Positions 7,465 to 15,189 of a DNA stretch of 19,127 bases are shown piece by piece. How positions within the stretch are numbered: position 1 is the first letter of the stretch; each line of letters starts with the position of its first letter. The notes under the pieces were generated by a model. That model worked only from the letters and a program-made list of their open reading frames with translations, did no database searches and was not told the DNA's origin. Source of the stretch: Planctomycetota bacterium (GTDB lineage Bacteria; Planctomycetota; PUPC01; JACPCR01); NCBI GenBank assembly GCA_030740295.1, contig JASLXP010000238.1, positions 1 through 19,127 of the forward strand, read 5' to 3'. A program made the position numbers and the translations under genes.

Positions 7465-8685
7465 TCAGGATGTCAGTACCGTCTTAGCCGCCTTGGACTT
7501 TCCGGTCGATAACGCGGAGCGGATGGCCTCGCGGTACTGAGCAAGAGGAAACTTTGCCCCTACTATTCCGCTTAGATCTACCCGGCCTTCTTTCAGAAGG
7601 CGGATGGCAAGGTCAAACGTCCGGATTGTTTCCCCTTCATGGTTTTCCATGCCGTAGGCGTAGACGCCTTGTACTTTGAGCGCGCGATACCAGATGGCTG
7701 TCCAATCAATGCCCTTAGGAATGGAGGGCATGCCCACCAGGATGACGCGTCCTTTCGGTTTGGTGAATCGCAACGAATCGTCGATCGAGGAATCCGATGC
7801 CACGCAGTCGAAAGTCACGTCCGCGCCGCCGCCGAGGCTTGTGTCTTTGCCAATCTCCGGCTTGTAGAGTTTCGTTCCGAATGTTCTGCACAGTTCGTCT
7901 TTCAAGCCCTTCGCCGGATCGATGAATTCATCGGCACCCAGTTTCCGAGCCATTTCCTGTTGATGGGGATGCCTGGCTACCGCCAGAATGCGGCATTGAC
8001 AGCCGATGCCTCTCAGGCTGGCAATCACCAGCAACCCGATGGCCCCGCACCCAACCACCACGGCGGTCTGGTCATCTGACGGACGCCCTTCAAGGGCCGC
8101 GTGGAGTGAGCAACTGAAGGGCTCGATCACCACCGCATCATCATCGGATAACTCATCCGGAACTGGGATGATCTGAGACTCGTGGGCGACAAAATTCTCG
8201 CTCCAACCGCCGCCGGTATCCCGGCAATAGCCCGTCTGGATACCAGGCGATATTGTTCCTTCAGTTACTTTTTCGCAGTGCGCGTAATTTCCGGCCCCGC
8301 AGTTCGGGCAAACAGGATCGATGCCGCGGACCCTGCAGCCGAGCGCCGGCTCGATGACCACCCGGTCGCCAGCTCTGCACTCGGTTACATCAGAGCCAAT
8401 CTCGATAACTTCTCCGACGGTTTCGTGTCCCAAAACAAAAGGTGTTGAAATCAACGGCGAGAAGTACGCACTGCCTTTCGCGCAAATGGTTGCCAGATCC
8501 GACCCGCATATTCCGCTGGCGATCGTCCGCACGCGCACCCACTCTTCAGTTGGCAGCCTCTGCGGCTCGATATCAAGCAGCCGAAGCATGGACAGCGTCC
8601 CCGTGTAGATGCCCGGGAAACTCCTGCCCAGAAACCGAGTCATCAGGTATTTGGGGATGTTCTTTGAGTATTGGACGGCCTTCAT
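7465..8685 (-). CDS. Zinc-dependent alcohol dehydrogenase (MDR family, Tdh-like)
   Basis: A 406-residue medium-chain dehydrogenase/reductase of the threonine-dehydrogenase-like COG1063 group. It oxidises an alcohol or polyol with NAD(P). The catalytic zinc ligands are C60 (GICGSD), H87-E88 (GHE) and probably E188 (IEPFSCS). The structural zinc cysteines lie in DPVCPNCGAGNYAHC (126, 129, 137), with C117 upstream as the likely fourth. The Rossmann motif is VVGCGAIG (about 210-217). After the second strand (ILAVARHP) there is no acidic residue where NAD enzymes usually have Asp, so NADP preference is possible; this is inference. The N terminus has some 20 residues more than usual (PKYLMTRFLGRSFPG). 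The gene lies downstream of the 8710-8945 repeat element, with no clear ribosome site or promoter visible. The substrate is unknown. Confidence 0.88.
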   Translation of the reverse strand: MKAVQYSKNIPKYLMTRFLGRSFPGIYTGTLSMLRLLDIEPQRLPTEEWVRVRTIASGICGSDLATICAKGSAYFSPLISTPFVLGHETVGEVIEIGSDVTECRAGDRVVIEPALGCRVRGIDPVCPNCGAGNYAHCEKVTEGTISPGIQTGYCRDTGGGWSENFVAHESQIIPVPDELSDDDAVVIEPFSCSLHAALEGRPSDDQTAVVVGCGAIGLLVIASLRGIGCQCRILAVARHPHQQEMARKLGADEFIDPAKGLKDELCRTFGTKLYKPEIGKDTSLGGGADVTFDCVASDSSIDDSLRFTKPKGRVILVGMPSIPKGIDWTAIWYRALKVQGVYAYGMENHEGETIRTFDLAIRLLKEGRVDLSGIVGAKFPLAQYREAIRSALSTGKSKAAKTVLTS

Positions 8686-8709
8686 GGGAAGAATGGTTTT
8701 GGAAGAGGT

Positions 8710-8945
8710 GTGAATGGTGAAGAGTGAATGGTGAAGAGTGAATGGTGAAGAGTGAAGACGTGAAGAGTGAAGACGTGAATGGTGAAGGGTGAGTGGTTTT
8801 GGCAGAGGCGAATGGTGAATGGCGGATGATCAACGGTGAATACTCCTGTGATAGCACGGACGAAAGCGGCGCTGCGAATCGAGTCAAGCATTACGGCAGC
8901 ACCATTCACTCTTCGCCCTTCACCATTCACCTCTTCACTCTTCAC
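8710..8945. repeat. Heptamer tandem array with inverted copy
   Basis: From 8710 to 8795, twelve consecutive 7-base words follow the pattern GTGA(A/G)(T/G)(G/A), mainly GTGAATG and GTGAAGA, with single extra C bases at 8759 and 8774. Degenerate words continue at 8808-8842. At 8901-8945 the same words occur in the opposite orientation. Bases 8760-8792 and 8913-8945 pair almost completely (two mismatches), so the region could form a long stem around a loop of about 120 bases. It lies between two minus-strand genes, in the leader of the alcohol dehydrogenase gene. There is no transposase. It is not a CRISPR, because no spacers separate the words. Confidence 0.75.
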
Positions 8946-8966
8946 ATCCACTATTCACCTCTTTAA

Positions 8967-11252
8967 TCATTCCGCCACTGGCAGTTCACCTGGTGGTCTG
9001 GCATCACTCAGAAGCTTCACCCTCAGGTCACGCACGTGATAGTGGCCTGCCCCGCTCCAATCGAAACCGCCGAAACTTATGTACCCATTCGAATCCCATT
9101 CCTCGACGGATTCCAGGAGCGAGGCGCCGTTGTGTTTGATGTTGATGCTGCCGGAAACGTATTCCACCGAAAGTCCGCTGTATTCATCCGAGCCGAAAAA
9201 TACTGCGTGGCTTTCTTCGAGGTTCTCCAGAGTCGCGGGGACGCGATCCTTGCGGATCTTGCTGAGGCCTAAGAACGTCTTCTCCATCAGCAGCGGGATG
9301 CTGTAACCGTGAAGGCCTCCCTCGAGGAATGACAGATACCACTGCCGGCCACCTTTGGGGCCGACCGGTTTGAGCTGCATTGAAATGCTTCCGTTTTTGG
9401 TCTTGTGCGGGAGCCAGGCTGGAACGAACGGCCCGAGCGCCTCCTTCATACACATCTCATGAGGGCCGGTCTCGCCCGCGCAGTCGAGGCAGTACTGGCG
9501 CGGGTTGTAACAGAAGCCGCGCAGGCGCCCGTTCTTGATCAGATCCACCATCTGACCGGTCTTCAGTTCCGTTTCCACTTCAGCAAGGCTTTGGCGCATC
9601 TCCTCGGCGCGGGTGCTTTCGGCTTTCAACCAGTTGGGATTCGGAGCCGCTTCGATGCGAACGTCATCGATGATGAACGTTCCGCCGCCGAACATCAGAC
9701 ACAGCCGCGGGCCCCGTCCGCTCAGCGGCATCGGGGCTCTGCGGCACACTTCACCGTCGATGCTCCACTCAGCCATCCCTCCGTTGAAGGCCACCGCCAT
9801 CTTGTACTTGCCCCCCGCGAGCATCGGCCGCTTGAACTTCTTCGAAGCCCACTCCCTGTCCTGTGTCCAGAAGCTGATCCCTTTCGGATGTACCCATCCA
9901 ATCGCGCCCTGCTCGATGACATCCGTATCCCACGGCCCGTCCGGAACAGGCGCCAGATGCGCCCCCCAGCCGATGTGGGGCTTGCGGGTGATATTCATCT
10001 GAAGGACACGCACTTCGTACTCGACCGCATGAATCTCCGCGAATTCGCCCTTATGCATAAGCCAGGTGCTGCCCGGCCAGGGGGTGTCCTCTTCACCAAG
10101 TATCAGAGCCCCGTCTGCGACTCGACCCCGCAGGCCGAGTGTCCACCAGTCGTACATGTGCTCATCGGAGGTAAAGTCATATTTGATTTCAATGCGCTGC
10201 GGCGAGAGCGTTTTGGCGCCACCGAAAAACGCATTACTCACATGTCCCGTGTGCAGAGGCGCCTGTTTATCACTGCTGGGCGTGGCCTTCTTCAACTGCT
10301 GCCGCATCTGATTATATCTCTTCACCAGTGCTTCCATGCCGTCAGGCGTTGTGAAGGCGCGAGCGTTGTCAAGGATTGCCTGTGCCGTGAAAAGCTGGTT
10401 CGTCTGCAATGCGACTCTGAAGCTCTTCTCCAGTTCGGCAAACTCTTCTTTCATGAAATCCCGAAGGAGATCCTGCTGCACTCGGACCGTCCTCTGCCAG
10501 AAGGCATCGGGATGCGCCGCTCCGAATTCCTGAAGAATCCGGAGCGCGCTGTGGAGTTGTCCAATTGCGACCATCGCGCGCGCCTTGTCCACCAATTCTT
10601 CGAAGGCCGGCATCAAATCCGCGTACGCGTCCAATGGGATAGGCTTATCGGTCTGCAGTTCGATGGAGGTCGTGGCGCGCTCTTTTGGTGGGGTAGTTTG
10701 CCGCTCGAGAATATTCGGCGTTGGTGGCCTTTTGCGCGCCTTCCTCTTGACGACTTCGATTTCCGGCTCAGGAGGTTTTGGGCGGGTGAGGAACCAGGCA
10801 AAGCCGCCGGCGACAGAGAGCAAGACCAACGACCGGACAACCCCCTTCAGGACCCCGTGCCACATGGCAGAGCGCAGACTCTCGTCATCCATCGGGTCGT
10901 GCTGATAATGCGGCTGGGCCTGGCGTTTTCGAGGCGGAACCGCCTGGCCACGATTGGAGGGTTTCTGCCGGGCCGCAGGTTCATAACCTGACAACTGTGC
11001 AAGCTCCCGAAGCAAAGCCTCTGCCTCCCAGTCCGCGCCACCGAGCTCGTCGCTTACCAGAGCCCTTATATACGCGGCGCGTTCCTGATCCAGGAAACCA
11101 TAATCCACGCTCAGACGATACGCGCTGGCCATCTCCCCAGACTCGAGCGTCTGAATAAGACGCCTGGCCTGCCTGAAATCTATCTCATGCTGCTGGACAG
11201 CTTTCAGAATGAAGACAGCGTTATTGGACGAAATCAATGACCTGGACCCCAA
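8967..11252 (-). CDS. Membrane-anchored protein with two LamG-like domains, unrecognised family
   Basis: About 761 residues; family not recognised. Residues 1-72 form a soluble helical domain (AVQQHEIDFRQARRLIQTL, VDYGFLDQERAAYI). A hydrophilic linker and one membrane helix follow at about 137-156 (VVRSLVLLSVAGGFAWFL). Next come a proline/lysine-rich stretch (157-200), a helical region (205-325, coiled-coil-like) and two beta-rich LamG/DUF1080-like segments at about 352-535 and 595-750. A cysteine group of C-x6-C-x2-C-x9-C pattern lies near 582-602. The topology would put the N-terminal domain inside and the beta domains in the periplasm, like a bitopic sensor or scaffold; the function is unknown. 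The start is uncertain: 11252 is a TTG without a Shine-Dalgarno, another TTG lies at 11237, and the first ATG is at residue 41, inside the N-terminal domain. RidA lies 66 bases upstream on the same strand. Confidence 0.75.
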   Translation of the reverse strand: MGSRSLISSNNAVFILKAVQQHEIDFRQARRLIQTLESGEMASAYRLSVDYGFLDQERAAYIRALVSDELGGADWEAEALLRELAQLSGYEPAARQKPSNRGQAVPPRKRQAQPHYQHDPMDDESLRSAMWHGVLKGVVRSLVLLSVAGGFAWFLTRPKPPEPEIEVVKRKARKRPPTPNILERQTTPPKERATTSIELQTDKPIPLDAYADLMPAFEELVDKARAMVAIGQLHSALRILQEFGAAHPDAFWQRTVRVQQDLLRDFMKEEFAELEKSFRVALQTNQLFTAQAILDNARAFTTPDGMEALVKRYNQMRQQLKKATPSSDKQAPLHTGHVSNAFFGGAKTLSPQRIEIKYDFTSDEHMYDWWTLGLRGRVADGALILGEEDTPWPGSTWLMHKGEFAEIHAVEYEVRVLQMNITRKPHIGWGAHLAPVPDGPWDTDVIEQGAIGWVHPKGISFWTQDREWASKKFKRPMLAGGKYKMAVAFNGGMAEWSIDGEVCRRAPMPLSGRGPRLCLMFGGGTFIIDDVRIEAAPNPNWLKAESTRAEEMRQSLAEVETELKTGQMVDLIKNGRLRGFCYNPRQYCLDCAGETGPHEMCMKEALGPFVPAWLPHKTKNGSISMQLKPVGPKGGRQWYLSFLEGGLHGYSIPLLMEKTFLGLSKIRKDRVPATLENLEESHAVFFGSDEYSGLSVEYVSGSINIKHNGASLLESVEEWDSNGYISFGGFDWSGAGHYHVRDLRVKLLSDARPPGELPVAE

Positions 11253-11318
11253 GGTGAAGAAGACCCCTGGAATCCTAGCGCAGACTCAGTCATCGACCAA
11301 AGGCTCACTTTTAAGGAA

Positions 11319-11702
11319 TCACTTTTTCGCCACGGCATCCACTTCAATCTTGCAGCCTTTGGGCAACGCGGCTACCTCGACGGTGGCGCGAGCGGGTGGC
11401 ATGTCGCCTGAAAAATATTGGCCGTAGATTTCATTCATCTCTCCGAACTCGCTCAGGTCGTCCAGGAAGACCGTGGTTTTGACAACGTCCTCGATGGTCG
11501 CGCCTCCGGCCTCAACGATAGCTTTGAGGTTCTTGAGAACCCGGTCCGTCTGCACTTTGATGTCTGCCTCGACAAACTCGCCTGTCGCAGGGTCGATGGG
11601 CACCTGGCCGGCCACGTAGATCCATCCGTCTGCTTCAATCCCCTGCGAATAGGTGCCGCCAGGTTGCGGCGCGTTGTCTGTGTGAATTCTCTGCTTGGGC
11701 AT
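11319..11702 (-). CDS. ridA: RidA family reactive imine/enamine deaminase
   Basis: A 127-residue RidA (YjgF/YER057c/UK114) protein of normal length. Family proteins form trimers in the cytosol and hydrolyse reactive 2-aminoacrylate and related enamines or imines released by PLP enzymes. Diagnostic segments are APQPGGTYSQGI near the N terminus, YVAGQVPIDPATGE (about 29-42), the VVKTTVFLDDLSEF strand-helix, and PPARATVEVAALPKG, which contains the active-site arginine (about R104). The ATG at 11702 has an excellent ribosome site. The gene is first in a possible two-gene unit with the membrane LamG-like protein downstream, and is divergent from the sulfatase. The functional link to its neighbours is unclear. 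Some RidA-like subgroups lack deaminase activity, but the conserved arginine argues for it here. Confidence 0.93.
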   Translation of the reverse strand: MPKQRIHTDNAPQPGGTYSQGIEADGWIYVAGQVPIDPATGEFVEADIKVQTDRVLKNLKAIVEAGGATIEDVVKTTVFLDDLSEFGEMNEIYGQYFSGDMPPARATVEVAALPKGCKIEVDAVAKK

Positions 11703-11709
11703 GTCGGTT

Positions 11710-11715
11710 CTCCTC
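11710..11715 (-). promoter_or_regulatory. Strong ribosome binding site of ridA
   Basis: GAGGAG on the minus strand, 7 bases before the ATG at 11702. It is among the best ribosome sites in the window and fixes the start of ridA. Confidence 0.75.
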
Positions 11716-11730
11716 GTGTCGAAATCGTGA

Positions 11731-11780
11731 AGGAATCAGTAATATCGGAATCCGGGATCAGGTATTCGTGATCAGGAATC
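11731..11780. repeat. Degenerate heptamer island between ridA and sulfatase
   Basis: Bases 11746-11780 read as five contiguous 7-base words of consensus (C/A)GGNATC. One further AGGAATC word lies at 11731-11737, joined by an 8-base variant. The island fills much of the 125-base divergent space between ridA and the sulfatase, so the promoters of both must lie in or next to it. The word family differs from those at 8710, 15091 and 3104. Confidence 0.55.
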
Positions 11781-11827
11781 CAGAGTGAGTGTGCATTTCG
11801 CAGCAGTCTCACTCTTCGTCAAGTCAT

Positions 11828-13819
11828 ATGAGAAAAAATTCATTCAGCAGGTCACTTTTCTTCATTCTGTATGTCGCAGCTTCAGCGCTCAATGCAGAAG
11901 ACCGTCCGAACATCATCTTCTTCCTTTCGGACGATCAGAATGCCGGATTCATGGGGTGCGCCGGGCATCCGATTCTCAAAACGCCGACCATGGATCGTCT
12001 TGCGAAGCAGGGAGTGCGTTTTGAAAACATGTTCGTCACCACCTCGATCTGCGCGGCCAGCAGAGCCTCCATCCTGACGGGTCTTTACGAGCGGACCCAT
12101 CGGTATACGTTCAGAACACCTCCGCTCCAGGCACAGTTTTCAGCAAACAGTTATCCCGCCGTATTGAAAAGGTCCGGATACCGCACTGGCTTTGTCGGCA
12201 AGCTCGGGGTAGGCATTCCGGAACCGCAGCGGAAAGAGATGTTTGATTCGCTGGTCACGTTGGGGCGCGGTCCGTACTTCAAGAAGCAGGCCGACGGTTC
12301 TCTGCGGCATCTGAGTGAGATTACAGGCGACAAGGCCATCGAGTTTCTGAAGACCTGCAAGACCGAACAGCCGTTCTGTCTTTCGGTGAGCTTTAACGCT
12401 CCGCACGCAGAAGATCGGGACAAGGAGAATCACTATCCCTGGCCGAAGGCGGTGGATGGCCTGTACGACGATGTCAGTATTCCTGCGCCGCGCCTTTCCG
12501 AGCCGGCTGTTTTTGAGAGCCAGCCAGGTTTTCTCAAGAACTCGCTCAATCGTCAGCGCTGGTTCTGGCGATGGGATACACCGGAAAAATATCAGAAGAA
12601 TGTTCGTGCCTATTACCGCATGATCAGCGGTATAGATAACGTGATGGCTCGGGTGTTGAAGGAGGCCGAAAGTCTCGGATTCGCCAAAGACACTGTCGTT
12701 ATTTTTTCCGGAGACAACGGCTACTACAAAGGGCAACGCGGCTTTGCCGGCAAGTGGTCCCATTACGAAGAATCACTCCGAGTGCCGCTCATCATCCACG
12801 ATCCTCGCTCGGCCCCTGACCGCAGAGACAGAGTCGATTCGCACATGGCGTTGAATCTCGACATTCCGGCGACCATCCTCGCCTATGCCGGGGCGGAGAT
12901 TCCACAGACCTATCAGGGCCGCAGCCTTAGAGGCGTTGTCGATGGAAATAAGCCGGACGAATGGCGGAAGGATTTCTTCTGCGAACACCTGATGGATTAC
13001 TCGGGAATTCCGAAATACGAAGGCATACGCAGTGAACGCTACGTGTACGCCCGGTACTTTCAGCAGCAGCCGATCTTTGAATTCCTGCACGACCTCAAAA
13101 GCGATCCGGACCAACTCAAAAACTTGACGAACAATCCTGAATATACAGAGGCACTCGCAGTGATGCGCAAGCGGTGCGATGCCATGCGGGACAGTGTCGG
13201 GGGTGAATTCAGACCACATCCGGCGAGAGTCAGGAAGACCAAGCAGAAGCGTCCCCAATCTTCCGCGACACTCAAGACGGTCGATGGTCCATCGGGCAGG
13301 GCACTGCTGTTCAGCCGGGCCTCGCTGCGGGCCGGCACCTTGCCCGCACTCAAAACAACCGATTCTCTAACGTGGAGCTTCTGGGTGAAGCTGAATACCG
13401 GAAGCCCAAGGGCTGGCGTGATTGTTGGTAATCGCGGCAATAAGGAAGGCGATCTGAAGTTTATGAAATTCACGTCCCACAGCGTGCTCTTCTACAACAC
13501 CCGCAAGAACGTCCTGAGAATGAAAAAGGAACTGCCGAAAGGGCGCTGGATACACGTGGCCCTGGTGAAGGACGGAACGGCTCTGCGTTACTACCTTGAT
13601 GGGATGCCTGCCGCGAGTGCGATGCTTGAATTCGATATGCCGGAACTGCCGTTGTTCGTGGGAGGGGATCCACAAGTCGGGGAATTCATCGAGGGTGCGG
13701 TCGATGAACTTCGTGTTTACAAGCGAGGGCTGAATAAAGCCGAGGTCTCACGCCTGTTGAAGAAGGAATCCATTGCGGATGGGCTGTTTTTTCACCATGC
13801 GTTGGATGATGTGAAGTGA
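11828..13819 (+). CDS. Secreted sulfatase with C-terminal LamG domain
   Basis: A 663-residue exported S1-family sulfatase. It hydrolyses sulfate esters, probably of a polysaccharide or oligosaccharide, outside the cytoplasm. The signal peptide is residues 1-23 (FFILYVAASALNA before EDRPN). Calcium ligands are D35-D36 (SDDQ) and D296-N297 (GDNG). The formylglycine site is C75 in SICAASRASILTG, a C-x-A-x-R form that needs a maturase, either anaerobic (anSME) or FGE type; none is in the window. The sulfatase part ends near 440. A basic linker then leads to a LamG/concanavalin-like domain at about 475-655 (WSFWVKLNTG, WIHVALVKDG, GAVDELRVYKRGL), likely for substrate binding. I chose ATG 11828 because the signal peptide follows directly; a GTG at 11789 would add 13 unlikely residues. 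The DUF1080 gene follows after 97 bases and is probably co-expressed. Confidence 0.92.
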   Translation: MRKNSFSRSLFFILYVAASALNAEDRPNIIFFLSDDQNAGFMGCAGHPILKTPTMDRLAKQGVRFENMFVTTSICAASRASILTGLYERTHRYTFRTPPLQAQFSANSYPAVLKRSGYRTGFVGKLGVGIPEPQRKEMFDSLVTLGRGPYFKKQADGSLRHLSEITGDKAIEFLKTCKTEQPFCLSVSFNAPHAEDRDKENHYPWPKAVDGLYDDVSIPAPRLSEPAVFESQPGFLKNSLNRQRWFWRWDTPEKYQKNVRAYYRMISGIDNVMARVLKEAESLGFAKDTVVIFSGDNGYYKGQRGFAGKWSHYEESLRVPLIIHDPRSAPDRRDRVDSHMALNLDIPATILAYAGAEIPQTYQGRSLRGVVDGNKPDEWRKDFFCEHLMDYSGIPKYEGIRSERYVYARYFQQQPIFEFLHDLKSDPDQLKNLTNNPEYTEALAVMRKRCDAMRDSVGGEFRPHPARVRKTKQKRPQSSATLKTVDGPSGRALLFSRASLRAGTLPALKTTDSLTWSFWVKLNTGSPRAGVIVGNRGNKEGDLKFMKFTSHSVLFYNTRKNVLRMKKELPKGRWIHVALVKDGTALRYYLDGMPAASAMLEFDMPELPLFVGGDPQVGEFIEGAVDELRVYKRGLNKAEVSRLLKKESIADGLFFHHALDDVK

Positions 13820-13882
13820 AGGCAGGCTACTCATTATGGTCGGGCCATTAAAGAGAAGTTCTAATCCTGAATTAGTCTGCCT
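13820..13882 (+). other. Stem between sulfatase stop and DUF1080 gene
   Basis: A ten-base arm directly after the sulfatase stop (13820-13829, AGGCAGGCTA) pairs with 13873-13882 (TAGTCTGCCT), with one G-U pair and a loop of about 43 bases. There is no T-tract, so it is more likely an mRNA processing or stability hairpin than a terminator, if it has a role at all. Confidence 0.25.
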
Positions 13883-13916
13883 GAAATCTTGCTTTCTCTA
13901 CAGAGGAAACCACTAA

Positions 13917-15101
13917 ATGAAATACTTCTGCATATTATTGCTCACACTTCCCGCCTTTGCCGAAGAAGGCTTCATCGATCTCTTCGACGGAAAGACTCTC
14001 GACGGCTGGGTTCAGAAAGGTGGCAAGGCCAAATACGAAATCAAAGACGGCGCAATCCACGGCTCGTCGGTGCCGAATACACCCAACAGTTTTCTGTGCA
14101 CGGAAAAACTCTATGGCGATTTTGTCCTCGAATACGAATTCAAAGTTGACGAAGCTCTCAACTCCGGCGTTCAGATTCGGAGCAACAGTCTCGAGGAATA
14201 TCACAACGGGCGCGTCCACGGCTACCAGGTCGAGATAGATCCGAACATGAAACGTGCGCGGCTCTGGACCGCCGGCATATACGAAGAGGGTCGCCGCGGA
14301 TGGCTGAATGACCTGAAGGACAACGAGCCCGCACGCAAAGCGTTCAAGCCCGATGAATGGAACCACATCAAGGTCGAGGCAATCGGTGATTCCATCAAGA
14401 CCTGGCTCAACGGTGTCCCTGCAGCAGACCTTGTGGATTCAATGACGCTGACCGGCTTCATTGGCCTGCAAGTGCACGGCGTTGGCAAGCGGGTCGAGCC
14501 TCTCAACGTGTCCTGGAGGAATCTGAAAATCAAAGACCTCGGAAAACATGTCTGGAAACCGATCTTTAACGGCAAAGACCTTGAAGGCTGGGAAGCAGCA
14601 CCCGGTGGCGAGTGGTCCGTCGTGGAGGGTGCCATCGTTGGCAAGAGCCCAAAGACCGAACGGCGGCACGGCATTCTGCTGACGAAACAGAGCTACAGGG
14701 ATTTTACCGTTCGGTGCAAATTCCGTGTGCTCTCCGGAAACAGTGGCTTTTACTTCCGAGCCCAGCGCGTGAAGGGCGGCGTGAGCGTGCATGGCTTTCA
14801 GGCGGAAGTGGATCGGTCAAGAGCGGTCGGCGGTTTGTACGAGACCGGCGGACGAGCATGGGTCGCGAAGCCAGACGCCAACGTGCACAAAAGAATAAAA
14901 TACAAGGCCGGTGACTGGACCGATATGACTGTCAGCGCGCACGGCAAGCGGATCGTCGTTCACGTGAATAACCAGAAGACCGCGGAGCTCAAGAACGATC
15001 CCGGCCGCACCGAAGGGCTCATCGGCCTTCAGCTTCATGGTGGGCAGGAAATGCACGTGGAGTTCAAAAATGTTGAGATGCTGGTGAAAGGTAATGAATA
15101 A
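13917..15101 (+). CDS. Secreted tandem DUF1080 (3-keto-disaccharide hydrolase type) protein
   Basis: A 394-residue exported protein made of two copies of the DUF1080 (PF06439) LamG-like fold. Residues 1-15 are a short signal peptide (ILLLTLPAFA before EEGF). Copy 1 spans about 18-207 (FIDLFDGKTLDGWVQKG to LNVSWRNLKIKDLG). Copy 2 spans about 214-390 (IFNGKDLEGWEAAPGG to HVEFKNVEML). Each has the LF/IFxGKxLxGW opening, the SGVQIRS/SGFYFRA strand and the GYQVEID/GFQAEVD strand. Members are linked to hydrolysis of 3-keto-glycosides or to glycan binding; which applies here is unproven. GAGGA lies upstream of the ATG with 8-9 bases between. It is downstream of the sulfatase and likely in one transcript. 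The last three codons and the stop lie within the 15091-15118 heptamer island. Confidence 0.9.
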   Translation: MKYFCILLLTLPAFAEEGFIDLFDGKTLDGWVQKGGKAKYEIKDGAIHGSSVPNTPNSFLCTEKLYGDFVLEYEFKVDEALNSGVQIRSNSLEEYHNGRVHGYQVEIDPNMKRARLWTAGIYEEGRRGWLNDLKDNEPARKAFKPDEWNHIKVEAIGDSIKTWLNGVPAADLVDSMTLTGFIGLQVHGVGKRVEPLNVSWRNLKIKDLGKHVWKPIFNGKDLEGWEAAPGGEWSVVEGAIVGKSPKTERRHGILLTKQSYRDFTVRCKFRVLSGNSGFYFRAQRVKGGVSVHGFQAEVDRSRAVGGLYETGGRAWVAKPDANVHKRIKYKAGDWTDMTVSAHGKRIVVHVNNQKTAELKNDPGRTEGLIGLQLHGGQEMHVEFKNVEMLVKGNE

Positions 15102-15118
15102 TGCGCAATGAGTAATGT
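15091..15118. repeat. Four heptamer words over the end of the DUF1080 gene
   Basis: Bases 15091-15118 divide exactly into four 7-base words of consensus (G/A)(T/C)AATGN. The first covers the last coding codons of the DUF1080 gene, so its stop codon lies inside the island. The rest of the 88-base space up to 15190 shows nothing else that I recognise. Confidence 0.5.
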
Positions 15119-15189
15119 TGGGATTTCAGGTACAAGTGCAGCTTCAGTTATCCGAACAGGGCGCGAGCCATCCGCACAAGGATTGATTA

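Noticed and set aside
8710..8945. CRISPR array or coding repeat protein in the heptamer region
   Set aside because: The words are contiguous with no spacers and no cas genes are nearby. The minus-strand frame through it encodes only a low-complexity Phe/Thr/His/Ser peptide.
9405..10991. Long plus-strand open frame (528 codons) opposite the membrane LamG-like gene
   Set aside because: It lies wholly antisense to a protein with clear domain structure. Its translation is low-complexity and arginine/histidine-rich, with no motif, and open shadow frames are common in GC-rich genes.
12140..12763. 207-codon minus-strand frame opposite the sulfatase
   Set aside because: It is antisense to well-conserved sulfatase sequence and has no recognisable features.
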